DNA of 64,000 bases from an uncultured bacterium (GCA_905214425.1 CAJMLY010000007.1:22121-86120); one strand, 5' to 3'. Shown: positions 33,301 to 41,464, counted from the first letter of the stretch. Notes: generated by a model not told the origin, from the sequence alone. Program-made: numbers and translations.

Positions 33301-36300
33301 TGTCATGCGCACGTAACGGGCGGCCACGGTGCCGTCAAACGCTACCGTCTTACAATCAGCGGAACGTGCCCAATCGACCTCCTGGCTCGTCCAGTGGACG
33401 CCATCGAGACTCGTCTCAACACGCATCTTGGTCACAGTGCCGTTGCCGGCGTCATCGCGCGGATAGTACTCGAGCTTATCGAGCTTGTAAGCGCGTCCAT
33501 AGTCAACGGTAAGCGCCTTGCCCAGATCGTTGCCACCGGAGTGGAAACCGCCGTCGCCCGACTGGAACTCATGGTCGAAGGCGAGCTCGGCCTTATGGCT
33601 GCCGTAAAGTGAGCCCTCCCAGGTGATTTGCTCGGCGTCGGGGACGTTCCGCCACGGATCGAGTGCGGAGTTCGCCTCGAGCACATCGCTCCAGGCGGAG
33701 TAGCCCTCGGCGTTGCGCGAACGAATCTGGTAGGTGTGCTTGCTATTGTAGGCGAGGTCGGTGTGCGTGAACTCGGCCGCATCACCCACGGCGAACACGG
33801 TGCCGTCGACCTTAAGGTCGTAGGAGGTAGCACCATCGACCTTTCCCCAGGTGAGCTTGATGCTCGTTGGGGTCGTGACGTCCTCGGGGGCAGCAAGGTT
33901 CGTGGGTGCGGAGAGGCTCTCGTTGAGGCGATCGGCTGTGAGCGTGGCGTCGGCGTTCACGAAACCGCCCAGCTCGAGCGTCTGCGCCGCCGCAGCAACA
34001 TCGGTCTTCGCGAACTTGACGTAGACCTTGGGGTTCGTGGTGATCTTGGTGTTGTTAAAGCTCTCGCCCCGCTCGGCCTCGGTGCCGTCCACATCGCTGC
34101 CGTAGTGGTTGAGGTTAGGGGTCTCGCTGTAGAAGTAGACCGCCTGGCCGGCCTCGGGGGTCGCGGTGTCAAAGGTCTCCTGCGAGTCGACCTCAACCAC
34201 GTTGAGCGCGGATCCGCCGTTCTTGGCGACGACGCTCATGGGCTTGGCGGACACGTTGGCCACGAAGGTCGTGGTGCGATTGGAGTCGTAGCCGTTGTAG
34301 CCACCCTGCGAGGCTTCGGCGGTAAAGGTCGCGGTGCCGCCTGCGGCCTTGGATCTGTAGACGGTGCTCACATGCTCACCGTAGGAGATATTGTCGATCG
34401 TACCGTAGGAATCGTCCTCAGTCGTGTTGTTCTCGATGGAGGAGCCGTCGTCCTCGTACTGCGTAAAGGTGCCGTCGCCCTCGGTGGCGAAGAACTCGAC
34501 GATACGCTGGCTGCGGTCGGTACCCTTGGTGTTGGTGTCGCTCACGGCCTCGGGGTTGTTGTTCTCGGCGTACATCGGCACGATAGCGTTGGCCTTCACA
34601 AACAGCGGCAGCTTCCAAAGCGGAGCCTCGTAGTTGTTGAGAACCTGGCCGCCGCGATACTGCTTACCCGAGAAGTAATCGATCCAGATGGTGGGATTCT
34701 CGTCGGTGCCGTAGTTGGGGAGGTAAATCCCATTGCGAATGTCGTTGCCGTTCTCGTCTGCCTGGGTATCCTGATACACCGGTGCCACTAGGAAGTTCTC
34801 ACCGAACATATACTGGTACTGCGTCGAGGTGCTTGCGGCGTACTCGGAGTTATCGGAAAGCAGCATGGCGCGGATCATGGGCAGGCCGGCATCGCCGTTA
34901 CCCGTGTCGATGTTGGCCGCCGAGGCCGCGCTCGTGTAGATATAGGGCATGAGCTGCGCCTTGAGCTTGAGGTAGAAGCGCGAGATGCCTGTGTAGGGAT
35001 CGCCGTGCGTCATGGGCGATTTACGGTAGGTGCCCCAACCGTCCATGTCGAGCATAGAGGGCGTGAACGTCTTCCACTGGTAGTCACGCGCAGAGATGAT
35101 GGGGTCGCCGCCAAAAATGCCATCCATGTCGGAGCCGATGTTGGGGTTGCCCGAAAGACTCTGACCGATATACGTGGGGATATGGAAGCGAATGTACTCC
35201 CAGTTACCGCCATACTGGTCGCCGGTCCAAATGCCACCAAAGCGCTGCGTGCCGGCCCAACCATCGAGCGTGATGATGTTGGGGCGCTTGTTAGCGCCGG
35301 TCGTCACCGTGTCATAAGCTGTCTTGATGCCATTAAGACCAAAGGAGTAGCCAGATCCAACCCAGGCAACGTCGGTCTTAAGGGTAGTGATGCCTCCCGT
35401 CTTGACCTCGGCGTCGAAGTCGCGAAGCAGATGCCACGGGGTCTCAGGGTTGCTGTCGGGCTCAAGGTTGGACTGGGTCCACAAGCCCGTGCTCACACCC
35501 TTTGAGTTGGCATACTCGGTGAACTTCTTAAGGTTGTCGACGTTGGCACGCACAGCGTTAAGACGGTCGGCCGAGCTCGCTCCGTCGGAGTTGACGCCGC
35601 CGGTCTTGTAGTAACCGTTCTGGCCATAGCCGGCGCCGTAGCCGTCGTTCGGCAGGAACCAGCCGAGCGGCATGTCGCTGTCCTCGTAGTCATCGATAAC
35701 CTGCCGAGCAGAGAACTGGCGGTCGAAATCGGTCGCTTTCATGTTCTCGGTATCAACCGTAGGGCCCTCACCGTTGAGCGTCTCGGCCGCAAGTGTGCCG
35801 TCGAGCTTGTAGCCCGTCGACATGCCAGACTCGTACTTAACGTCGCCCTTCTCGCTCGAGGACTTGCTGCCCTTGGTCTCCCACTTCTTTTGACCCGAGG
35901 TCGTTGACCAGCCATCACGGTTATAGGCATTAAGATGACCAAGGTAGAACCCGTACTCGGGCAGCAGTACCGGGTTACCGGTCACCTTGTAGTAGTCCTG
36001 CAGCATCTCAGTTGCCACGTTCGAAGCTCCCTCGTTGGTCGCCACGAAGTAGTAGGCATCAAACTCATTCTCGCTGTGCAAAGTCGTGACCGTCGATGAG
36101 TCCGTGGAACCGAAGTCGTAGGAACCCTCTGCAAACGTGTTTCGGAGCACGCCGTAGCCGTCACTCGTCCAATAAAACGGGTTGGGCGAGGCAACGCCGC
36201 CATCGGTCCAGTTGTTCGTGTTGGAGATGGCGATGGTCTGGTTGGTGTGCAGGAAGCGTCCGTTCTGGGTGCCGCCGCCAAAGAAGTTCTCGGACTTCTC

Positions 36301-36810
36301 CTTGGCGAGCGTCTGGACGGTACCCTTCTTATCAAGGTCGAGGGACGCGGACTCGGAAACCACGACACGGTCGCCTGACTTGATACTCATCTTGCCAGTC
36401 GCCTTGTCCAGGATCACGGTCGCCTTTCCGCCGGTGATCTCGATAGTGTCGCCCTTGTCGGCAACCGTCGCACTCGGCTTGCTGTAGGTGTCCGAGGTAT
36501 CGGGCTGAGCCTGGATCTTAGCCGTGTGGGACTTACTGCGCGGCGTGGCGTACTCGGAAAACTCACCCTTGGGGTCGACGTTATAACGGAAAATACCGTC
36601 CTCGAGGAACGTAATACGGCCCTTGATGCCGTCAGCGAAATCGATGTCGACGACATTCGAGGCAGACTGGGACACGGTCGCCGAGTCGACGCCCTTGAGT
36701 GGCGTGGCAATCGCCTGCTGGGGATTGGCAAACACGAGCGTCGCTGCAGTGGCAACGAGGACCGCGCTTCCCTTCACCCACCGTTTCGTAAAAATGGAAT
36801 TCCTGCGCAT
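30397..36810 (-). CDS. Cell-wall-anchored multidomain GH31 glycosidase (GalNAcase-like)
   Basis: 2137 residues. The signal peptide (1-36) ends AIATP. An N-terminal beta domain (~45-280) leads to the GH31 barrel (~281-650) with probable nucleophile D480 in LKTDVAW and acid/base D531 in WTGDQYGG; GYGAGYGQNGYY and DMDGIFGG resemble GH31 alpha-N-acetylgalactosaminidases, so mucin O-glycan action is possible. Then come a beta-sandwich C-domain, an Fn3-like module (~966-1045), an F5/8C-type module (~1060-1190), a dockerin-like DLNDNGVYDVYDYS (~1240), a cohesin-like module (~1270-1400), further beta modules, an Ig-like segment (~1588-1672), FIVAR helices, a second F5/8C module (~1755-1908), two FIVAR-like repeats, a Gly/Asn linker and IPNTGD-membrane-RRSKAK. 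AGGAG precedes the ATG. Confidence 0.9.
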   Translation of the reverse strand: MRRNSIFTKRWVKGSAVLVATAATLVFANPQQAIATPLKGVDSATVSQSASNVVDIDFADGIKGRITFLEDGIFRYNVDPKGEFSEYATPRSKSHTAKIQAQPDTSDTYSKPSATVADKGDTIEITGGKATVILDKATGKMSIKSGDRVVVSESASLDLDKKGTVQTLAKEKSENFFGGGTQNGRFLHTNQTIAISNTNNWTDGGVASPNPFYWTSDGYGVLRNTFAEGSYDFGSTDSSTVTTLHSENEFDAYYFVATNEGASNVATEMLQDYYKVTGNPVLLPEYGFYLGHLNAYNRDGWSTTSGQKKWETKGSKSSSEKGDVKYESGMSTGYKLDGTLAAETLNGEGPTVDTENMKATDFDRQFSARQVIDDYEDSDMPLGWFLPNDGYGAGYGQNGYYKTGGVNSDGASSADRLNAVRANVDNLKKFTEYANSKGVSTGLWTQSNLEPDSNPETPWHLLRDFDAEVKTGGITTLKTDVAWVGSGYSFGLNGIKTAYDTVTTGANKRPNIITLDGWAGTQRFGGIWTGDQYGGNWEYIRFHIPTYIGQSLSGNPNIGSDMDGIFGGDPIISARDYQWKTFTPSMLDMDGWGTYRKSPMTHGDPYTGISRFYLKLKAQLMPYIYTSAASAANIDTGNGDAGLPMIRAMLLSDNSEYAASTSTQYQYMFGENFLVAPVYQDTQADENGNDIRNGIYLPNYGTDENPTIWIDYFSGKQYRGGQVLNNYEAPLWKLPLFVKANAIVPMYAENNNPEAVSDTNTKGTDRSQRIVEFFATEGDGTFTQYEDDGSSIENNTTEDDSYGTIDNISYGEHVSTVYRSKAAGGTATFTAEASQGGYNGYDSNRTTTFVANVSAKPMSVVAKNGGSALNVVEVDSQETFDTATPEAGQAVYFYSETPNLNHYGSDVDGTEAERGESFNNTKITTNPKVYVKFAKTDVAAAAQTLELGGFVNADATLTADRLNESLSAPTNLAAPEDVTTPTSIKLTWGKVDGATSYDLKVDGTVFAVGDAAEFTHTDLAYNSKHTYQIRSRNAEGYSAWSDVLEANSALDPWRNVPDAEQITWEGSLYGSHKAELAFDHEFQSGDGGFHSGGNDLGKALTVDYGRAYKLDKLEYYPRDDAGNGTVTKMRVETSLDGVHWTSQEVDWARSADCKTVAFDGTVAARYVRMTPLASVGNFFSASEIAIYKTDGTDGFAVGSNLNKATISDGDYSNMKNYLGLENREPDTPTFGSQIRDHFADLNDNGVYDVYDYSFTMAGLDGGTKQKGKVAGSLAVIPSKTEVEAGDEITVDVYAADAKNVNALGALVNFKSDQFEFVSESIAQDGSTAGMENLSREKVQFADRTQTINLAFANRGDGKLYNGTGAVASFKLKAKTAGKVELPSTSWLIGPACDALEFASDGTVTMPDVPQPTVAEYGQDAFNITMTNDELTTDDGTNVEKLIQQKSYNALFDNNEGDNGFEFLWNWSGNWDSEGKLPSYVKLPTTMTFAFKTPSKLDSVEVVNRNGGNGTVQKIKAVVTFEDGSTQEFAGGEYDSFLARYAFDLSAENKGKKATKVEVTPLEASGDQMLTLREVNFNYTQGVEAIEGVELGKNQTEFFEGDITPVDAKATPESAGYPYVTVESSDPSVVSVSAVQAGDSVSYYLRANKAGKAKITVASVLDPSKTASYEVEVKAGVDTSALVAALSKAAGYSESVYTKDSYAALTTAVEAAQKLLDSGQGSYSKKDVADATAKIEKAIDGLKMRPVDEKILINTPENRKNVKVAGFSSEADYEGSNAVNALDGDERTLWHSDWAHGTGMPQYLSVDLGRDYDLTDVTFLPRQDGGTNGDIFEAEILVSDTADGYEKGTAASMGTFAFDNDGRVLTDRGDWKQMSFGAARGRYVTVKVIHAGGGDVDAYCSMAELKFYGTAVPDPVAKDDLTAAIEKVDAELAAGDLKAGDYTEASWTALENALASARAILSDEDATQDEVDQALRALESARDALEKTPVVPVENPTKKQLKALVKQAKETDTRGKTAESVKALTDAITYAEDVLGDENASDTQIQAAYSQLKLAIESLKDADSGNQGGSGNQGSGNGSNGGNQAGKPAGDKAQGSKKNGSAIPNTGDQTAATVATVGGLGAIIAAIGAFFHRRSKAK

Positions 36811-36850
36811 CTGGTCTCCTTTCTTCCGACATGCTGAGGTGCCGAGGACG

Positions 36851-36861
36851 CCCCCCCCCCC
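36851..36861 (-). promoter_or_regulatory. G11 homopolymer tract just upstream of the GH31 gene
   Basis: Eleven consecutive C on plus (G on the coding strand) lie 40 bp before the GH31 ATG and 17-30 bp ahead of the AGGAG site. Such tracts slip during replication. Position in the leader or promoter spacer suggests length-dependent expression. The run is unique in the window. Confidence 0.6.
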
Positions 36862-36939
36862 GGCAGCATGGGAAAACGTATCAAACGGAGATGTTCGGTA
36901 CATTCCGCACAATGGGGGCCACCCGTTACCAAGGGGCCA

Positions 36940-36953
36940 ACTGGTAGTAACCA
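36940..36953. promoter_or_regulatory. Small palindrome CTGGTAGTAACCAG upstream of GH31 gene
   Basis: The 5-bp arms CTGGT/ACCAG around AGTA lie about 130 bp upstream of the GH31 start. It could be an operator for a dyad-binding regulator, for example the MarR protein encoded next door. Short, so weak evidence. The rest of 36811-37326 (516 bp) holds this, the G11 tract, the 37140 palindrome and no gene. Confidence 0.3.
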
Positions 36954-37139
36954 GATAGCCACCTACTAGGTCATATCAACATATGGGAGCACTTGCGCAC
37001 CCAAGTTCGGAATTCTCCCAGCGGCAGCAAAATAAGCGTCAACGGCAAGGTGGGCTTAATAAGCCATACCAATTGGTTCTTCAGTCAAATACCAATCTAG
37101 CAAAAATGTACTGTTTATCTGGTATTACACAGACCATAC

Positions 37140-37183
37140 CTTTCCCTCGGGAACTGGGCTTCGCGAAGTTTCCCGAGGGAAAG
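37140..37183. repeat. CTTTCCCTCGGGAA palindrome in the GH31-marR gap
   Basis: CTTTCCCTCGGGAA pairs with TTCCCGAGGGAAAG around CTGGGCTTCGCGAAGT. It is about 140 bp downstream of the marR-like gene on the minus strand, so it may terminate that transcript. No T-run. Confidence 0.6.
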
Positions 37184-37326
37184 GCTCAGCCGCCATCCTG
37201 CAACCTACCGGGGATTGCCATGACGTACGTTGGCTGATTTGGTTTGGAATGAGATGTTGACGGTGGCTGATGGGCACAACTGTCCCGGGTGCATTTCAAG
37301 ATGCACCTAAATGTCTGTCTTTATCC

Positions 37327-37803
37327 TTATAGATTGTCCAGGTAGTCGTCGGCATCATAGGTAAGGCTGTAAGCTTTATTCAGGATGCGCACGAGCTCCT
37401 GGGCATCGTGCTCGCCGAGCGCTGAGAGTTGTTTCGAGAGCGATGCCACACTCTCGGCATTTTTTTTCGCCGCGAAATCACGGCCTTCCTTGGTAATGCT
37501 CACCAGCACACGCCGACGATCGTTTGGATCAGTCCTGCGCTGAACGTAACCCTTACTCTCGAGTGAATCCAAGATATGCGACATGCGCGCACGGGAGAAT
37601 TTCAGCTTCTTGGCAATCTCGGAGGGAATGACATCACCGTCAATACCCGATAGATACTGTAAAACCGGTGCCTCGCCCACACTGGCGCCGCCGGCAGCAC
37701 TCAAGGATCCCTTGGCAAGGGAACGTGAGTACACAATCAGTTTTCGAGCGACGTCATCGTAATCCACTGGGGATATTGTCCTTTGCAACTCTAGAAGGGC
37801 CAT
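37327..37803 (-). CDS. MarR-family transcriptional regulator
   Basis: A 158-residue winged-helix protein. The recognition region is IPSEIAKKLKFSRARMSHILDSLESKGYVQR and the wing RRTDPNDRRRVLVSITKEGRDFA; both are classic MarR features. The ligand and targets are unknown. It follows the small membrane protein gene by 68 bp and precedes the GH31 promoter region, so it could control either. No strong Shine-Dalgarno is visible before the ATG at 37803; a start further in is possible. Confidence 0.9.
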   Translation of the reverse strand: MALLELQRTISPVDYDDVARKLIVYSRSLAKGSLSAAGGASVGEAPVLQYLSGIDGDVIPSEIAKKLKFSRARMSHILDSLESKGYVQRRTDPNDRRRVLVSITKEGRDFAAKKNAESVASLSKQLSALGEHDAQELVRILNKAYSLTYDADDYLDNL

Positions 37804-37871
37804 AAAACCGTCATTTGCCGTACATTAGTTAACATTCGCAACAATTATTTATGATACCCCAACGCGGAAGT

Positions 37872-38198
37872 CTATTGCTCGTCCTTCTTGCGTCGCATAA
37901 GCTCCTCAACGTCGACACCAGCGGCCTCGAGCATGCGCTCGACATTCTTTTTGGCGTTGGTCGTGCCGACCTTAAGCACGATCGAAAGCGGAGTGCCCAC
38001 CACCAGGCACACGATGCCCACGGGGACACCCCAGCCGGGGCCGCCCTGCATACCCCACATCCCCATCAAAAAGCCAATCGCCACGAGCGAATAGCCCAGG
38101 CGCAGCCAAACATTGAGCCGCTGAATAGCATCGGTCTGCATCTTTGCCTCGCGAATCAAGTCGTCGCGCGAAAGGTCGTGTCCATGTTTCTCGTGCAT
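37872..38198 (-). CDS. Small two-helix membrane protein, unknown function
   Basis: A 108-residue protein not assigned to a family. It has a polar, His-rich start (MHEKHGHDLSRDDLI), two hydrophobic segments (LGYSLVAIGFLMGMWGMQ and GWGVPVGIVCLVVGTPLSIVL) and a charged C-terminus (KKNVERMLEAAGVDVEELMRRKKDEQ). AGGAGG sits 5 bases before the ATG at 38198, which is preferred over in-frame ATGs further upstream (38240). Likely co-transcribed with the MarR gene, which often partners with such small membrane proteins. Confidence 0.75.
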   Translation of the reverse strand: MHEKHGHDLSRDDLIREAKMQTDAIQRLNVWLRLGYSLVAIGFLMGMWGMQGGPGWGVPVGIVCLVVGTPLSIVLKVGTTNAKKNVERMLEAAGVDVEELMRRKKDEQ

Positions 38199-38341
38199 AT
38201 GGTCCTCCTCGTGCAAAGTGTGCATCATGCGCAAGTGCATCGTTTGTCGAATACGTCATCTTTCAAGAGCAATATAGCGGGTGTCGTGTAGGCGATGGAG
38301 GTCGCTGGCCATATTGCCCTTGAAGGGCGGCGCAAAATCAG

Positions 38342-38371
38342 AAGGCCGTGCGGTTGAGGCCGCACGGCCTT
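38342..38371 (-). terminator. Terminator after PTS IID gene
   Basis: A 12-bp perfect stem AAGGCCGTGCGG / CCGCACGGCCTT with a 6-nt loop, 22 bp beyond the IID stop, followed by TTCTGATTTT on the minus strand. It closes the PTS operon. Confidence 0.8.
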
Positions 38372-38393
38372 ACAGGGGGCCAGGGGATGATGA

Positions 38394-39221
38394 CTAGTAG
38401 CTCAGTGCCGGGTCGAAGAAGCCAATGAGAACGCCCACAAATGCGATCACAACGAGGATCAGCATCATAACGATGGGGTTGACCTTCTTCTTGGTCATCA
38501 TGTACCAGCAGAAGATGATGAAGACCATGGGCAGCAGGTGCGGATAGATTCCGTCGAGCGTGTCCTGGAACTTACCGCCGCCGGGCAGCACCAGATTGGG
38601 GCTGCAGGTGATGGAGACCCAGGTAGCACCGACTGCACCGATGACCATGGTACCGACCATCACGATGGAATCACGCAGAGCCTTGGCCTTGGGGCCGACG
38701 AGGGCCTCGACCGCCTTGCCGCCGAGCTCATAGCCCTGGTTGTAGGCAAAGCGCATGCCAAGGAACATGAGCAGGTTCCACACGACAATATAGAAGATGG
38801 CACCGAGCGGAGAGCCGCCGGTCGAGAGACCGAGGGCGATACCGAGCAGGATCGGGATCAGGGTACCGACGATCAGCGAGTCGCCAAGGCCGGCGAGCGG
38901 GCCCATGAGGCCGGCGCGGATGCCGTTGATGGCGTCGTCGTCGATGGCCTCGCCGTTTGCGCGAGCCTCCTCGAGGCCGGCGGTGACGCCGACAATCATG
39001 GTGCCGATCTGCGGCTCGGTGTTGAAGAACGCGGAGTAGGTCTGGAGGGCCTGCTTCTGCTCCTCGGGCGTGTCGTAGAGCTCCTCGACGATCGGAAGCA
39101 TGGCGCACAGGTAACCGAAGGTCTGCATGTGCTCCTGCGAGAAGCAAGTCAGGTTGCCATAGGACCAGTTGCGGAACGACTTGGCAAGCGTTTTCTTAGA
39201 GAGTTTCTTCTTCTCTGCCAT
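38394..39221 (-). CDS. PTS mannose/fructose/sorbose-family IID component
   Basis: A 275-residue membrane component of a mannose-family PTS. The N-terminal SFRNWSYGNLTCFSQEHMQTFGY, central GIRAGLMGPLAGLGDSLIVGTLIPIL and C-terminal hydrophobic stretch (VMMLILVVIAFVGVLIGFF) are standard for IID. Its ATG overlaps the IIC stop (TAATG). With IIC it forms the sugar channel. Sugar specificity cannot be read from sequence; GalNAc or another amino sugar would fit the nearby GH31 enzyme. Confidence 0.94.
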   Translation of the reverse strand: MAEKKKLSKKTLAKSFRNWSYGNLTCFSQEHMQTFGYLCAMLPIVEELYDTPEEQKQALQTYSAFFNTEPQIGTMIVGVTAGLEEARANGEAIDDDAINGIRAGLMGPLAGLGDSLIVGTLIPILLGIALGLSTGGSPLGAIFYIVVWNLLMFLGMRFAYNQGYELGGKAVEALVGPKAKALRDSIVMVGTMVIGAVGATWVSITCSPNLVLPGGGKFQDTLDGIYPHLLPMVFIIFCWYMMTKKKVNPIVMMLILVVIAFVGVLIGFFDPALSY

Positions 39222-40078
39222 TAGATGTCCTCCTCTTCCTCATCATCGGAGCCCGAGGCGATAGCTGCCTTGGGAGCGTTTGCGAGGTCGATCTTGAGCG
39301 AAGCGATCTCATAGTTGATCAGGGCGAAGAAGCAGCCGATGCCGGCGGCGGCAATCAGGTTGCATCCCATGACAGCGGACAGGGTGAAGCCGAAGAAGAA
39401 CGTGAGGAAGTCCGTCGGCTTGGAGATGACCTGCTTGAGCAGGATGGCGATACCGACGGTAGGCAGCAGCGAGCCGACGGTGAACAGCGTCTTCATCGCG
39501 ATGCCGTCCATGGGCATGTAGGTCTTCATGAGGTCGACCATGGCGGTGCCGCCCATGGTGATGATGAACGTCGGGAGGAACGAGCAGACGATGTGACCGA
39601 TCCAAGGCAGAACGTTGTTGACCAGGTAGAGCTTGTGGAGGTCGCCCTTCTCGAGCCACTTCCAGCCCATGCCCTGCCATACCAGGTTAATGGTGGCGGT
39701 GCCATAGAAGAGCACAGTGCCGAGCGTGCCGACGGCGGCACCGAGGGATGCGGCCATGCCGGCAGCCTCAGCGGAGGCGGGATCGATGCCCGAGTTCTTG
39801 ATGGCGAGGATCGCCAGCGGGATGCCGATATAGGACACGGCGCGGACGTCGGCGGAGACGGTTCCGCCGGGGGTCACGAGAGCGATGTAGACAACCTGGA
39901 TGGCAGCGCCGACGAGGATGCCCGTCTGCATATCGCCCATGATGATGCCGACGATGAGGCCGGCGACCAGAGGACGACCCAGAGTGTAGTTGCCGATCGT
40001 CGTGCCACCCATGCCAGGCAGTGATGCCAGGCAGGCGAACAGGCCGAACAGCGCGGCTTGGAATGCATTGATTGCCAT
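39221..40078 (-). CDS. PTS mannose/fructose/sorbose-family IIC component
   Basis: A 285-residue polytopic membrane protein of the EII-Sor/Man family. GNYTLGRPLVAGLIVGIIMGDMQTGILVGAAIQVVYI and VTPGGTVSADVRAVSYIGIPLAI are its hallmark N-terminal helices. The acidic tail ends GSDDEEEEDI. GAAAGGGGAAAGC precedes the ATG. Third gene of the IIA-IIB-IIC-IID operon. Confidence 0.95.
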   Translation of the reverse strand: MAINAFQAALFGLFACLASLPGMGGTTIGNYTLGRPLVAGLIVGIIMGDMQTGILVGAAIQVVYIALVTPGGTVSADVRAVSYIGIPLAILAIKNSGIDPASAEAAGMAASLGAAVGTLGTVLFYGTATINLVWQGMGWKWLEKGDLHKLYLVNNVLPWIGHIVCSFLPTFIITMGGTAMVDLMKTYMPMDGIAMKTLFTVGSLLPTVGIAILLKQVISKPTDFLTFFFGFTLSAVMGCNLIAAAGIGCFFALINYEIASLKIDLANAPKAAIASGSDDEEEEDI

Positions 40079-40149
40079 GCTTTCCCCTTTCTTTATTCCT
40101 CAGCCCTTTCCCCCAGGGCTGTAGGTACCAAAATGCGGCTGGCGCCTAA

Positions 40150-40638
40150 CTAGAAGCCAAACTGACCGCGGAACTTGGGCCACTCACCGATGGACTTCTC
40201 CTTGATAAGGGCGAACTCGACCGTGTAGCCGGCGTTGGTGAGATCCTCAAGCGCCTGGGCCTCTTCCTGCGTGATCGACTGGTTGTTGCCGAGCTTGGTG
40301 GTGCCGGGACGATCGTTGCAGGGACCGACGATGATGCGGTCCATGCCGGGCTTAAAGCCAAAATCGACGAGAAGTTCCTTCATGTCGAGCGGGTTCTTGG
40401 TGATCAGGAAGTACTTGGTGTTGGACTTGAGAACCTTCTCGGAGACCTCCTTGAAGTGCTCCTTGGTCCACACGAACGTCCTCTTGCCCGAGGCACTCTT
40501 GTAGGCCTCCTTGAGCACGGGGTTGGACGCCGCGGCGTCGTTGACGGCGATAAGACCGTCGCAGGGATACTCGAGGGCCCAACGGGTAACGGTCTGTCCA
40601 TGGATCATACGGTCGTCAATACGGATGAACGAAATCAT
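40150..40638 (-). CDS. PTS mannose/fructose/sorbose-family IIB component
   Basis: A 162-residue cytoplasmic phosphocarrier. The phosphorylated histidine is in IDDRMIHGQTVTRW, at the standard position near residue 13. NPLDMKELLVDFG and VGPCNDRPGTTKL match the family. AGGGGAGAACGT precedes the ATG at 40638. It passes phosphate from IIA to the incoming sugar at IIC/IID. Confidence 0.94.
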   Translation of the reverse strand: MISFIRIDDRMIHGQTVTRWALEYPCDGLIAVNDAAASNPVLKEAYKSASGKRTFVWTKEHFKEVSEKVLKSNTKYFLITKNPLDMKELLVDFGFKPGMDRIIVGPCNDRPGTTKLGNNQSITQEEAQALEDLTNAGYTVEFALIKEKSIGEWPKFRGQFGF

Positions 40639-40721
40639 ACGTTCTCCCCTTTCCTTCATGAGGCCCGCGGTCGCGGCCCCTTCTTCCTAACGTTTGCAGC
40701 TAGATGAAACCTTGGTGCGGC

Positions 40722-41156
40722 CTAGATGTCGTCGTCCTCGTCGTCGGCGTCATCGGTCGGGACCACAAGCTCGGACATACCGTTCTTGCCCTCCTGCAGC
40801 ATCATCTGCTTGAGAGAATCCAGGTCCATGGTGGCAAGCCCCATCATGGCGGTCATAGCCATGGGCAGATTCATACCGCCGAAGGCAATGGTGTGGGCGA
40901 GCAAGCCCTTCTCGGCCATCGTGTTCATAGCATTGGTGAGCGGCGATCCGCCCAGGATGTCACCGAGCAGGACAACCTCGTCATCGGCGGTAACGGGAGC
41001 GACCATCGCCTTGACGTTCTCGACATATTCGTCAGCGCCCATGCCGTCCACGAGACTCGTCGACAAGATGTTCGGGGCGTCATTGCCGAGCATCTTGAGG
41101 ACACTGTGCAGTCCGGGAGCGAGCGTTCCGTGACTGACCATTACCAGATACCGCAT
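40722..41156 (-). CDS. PTS mannose-family IIA component
   Basis: A 144-residue IIA-Man domain. The phosphohistidine is in MVSHGTLAPGL (H9) and LLGDILGGSPLTNAMNTMAEK is the conserved following loop. The C-terminus is a short acidic tail (DDADDEDDDI). IIA and IIB are separate genes here. First gene of the PTS operon, transcribed divergently from the GntR regulator. GAGAGGAGACCGC precedes the ATG. Confidence 0.94.
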   Translation of the reverse strand: MRYLVMVSHGTLAPGLHSVLKMLGNDAPNILSTSLVDGMGADEYVENVKAMVAPVTADDEVVLLGDILGGSPLTNAMNTMAEKGLLAHTIAFGGMNLPMAMTAMMGLATMDLDSLKQMMLQEGKNGMSELVVPTDDADDEDDDI

Positions 41157-41242
41157 GCGGTCTCCTCTCGACCTGCCGTGTGTCGCACGGCTTTGCTTTT
41201 TGCCGAGATTATTGTTGCGCCGGGGCATGTTCGGTACAAGAA

Positions 41243-41292
41243 AATAGTTGCGAACGGCAACTATTCATCGGTTAACAGTAGCAACTATTTTT
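41243..41292. promoter_or_regulatory. AATAGTTGC palindrome and third half-site before the PTS operon
   Basis: AATAGTTGC (41243-41251) and GCAACTATT (41257-41265) form a perfect dyad, and a third GCAACTATT starts at 41281. GGTACAAGAA.. outside pairs loosely with ..TTTTTGTGCC. About 90-135 bp upstream of the IIA start, suitable for an operator cluster or a leader hairpin. Confidence 0.5.
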
Positions 41293-41366
41293 GTGCCTAA
41301 ATTATTTTTTCTTCCAATTATTTTTAAAATAGCAGGTAGATTGCCTGGTAAATGTTTTATGTTCCT

Positions 41367-41381
41367 TATGTACCATACATA
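41367..41381. promoter_or_regulatory. Candidate GntR operator TATGTA-CCA-TACATA
   Basis: A 6-bp perfect dyad with a 3-bp centre lies 84 bp upstream of the gntR start, in the divergent region. GntR/HutC regulators bind short dyads of this kind. Suggests auto-control and control of the PTS operon. Confidence 0.45.
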
Positions 41382-41464
41382 CCGACAAGAATCGGGCCTG
41401 ACATCACCGGTTTGTCCCGCAGTGTCAGACCATGTCACGTATGCTCACGACATGGAGGTACCCC

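Noticed and set aside
36811..36912. Start of the GH31 protein at 36912
   Set aside because: It would place poly-Gly from the G11 tract before the signal peptide; AGGAG and a normal signal peptide support 36810. If the tract slips, the longer frame might be opened or closed, but this is not needed.
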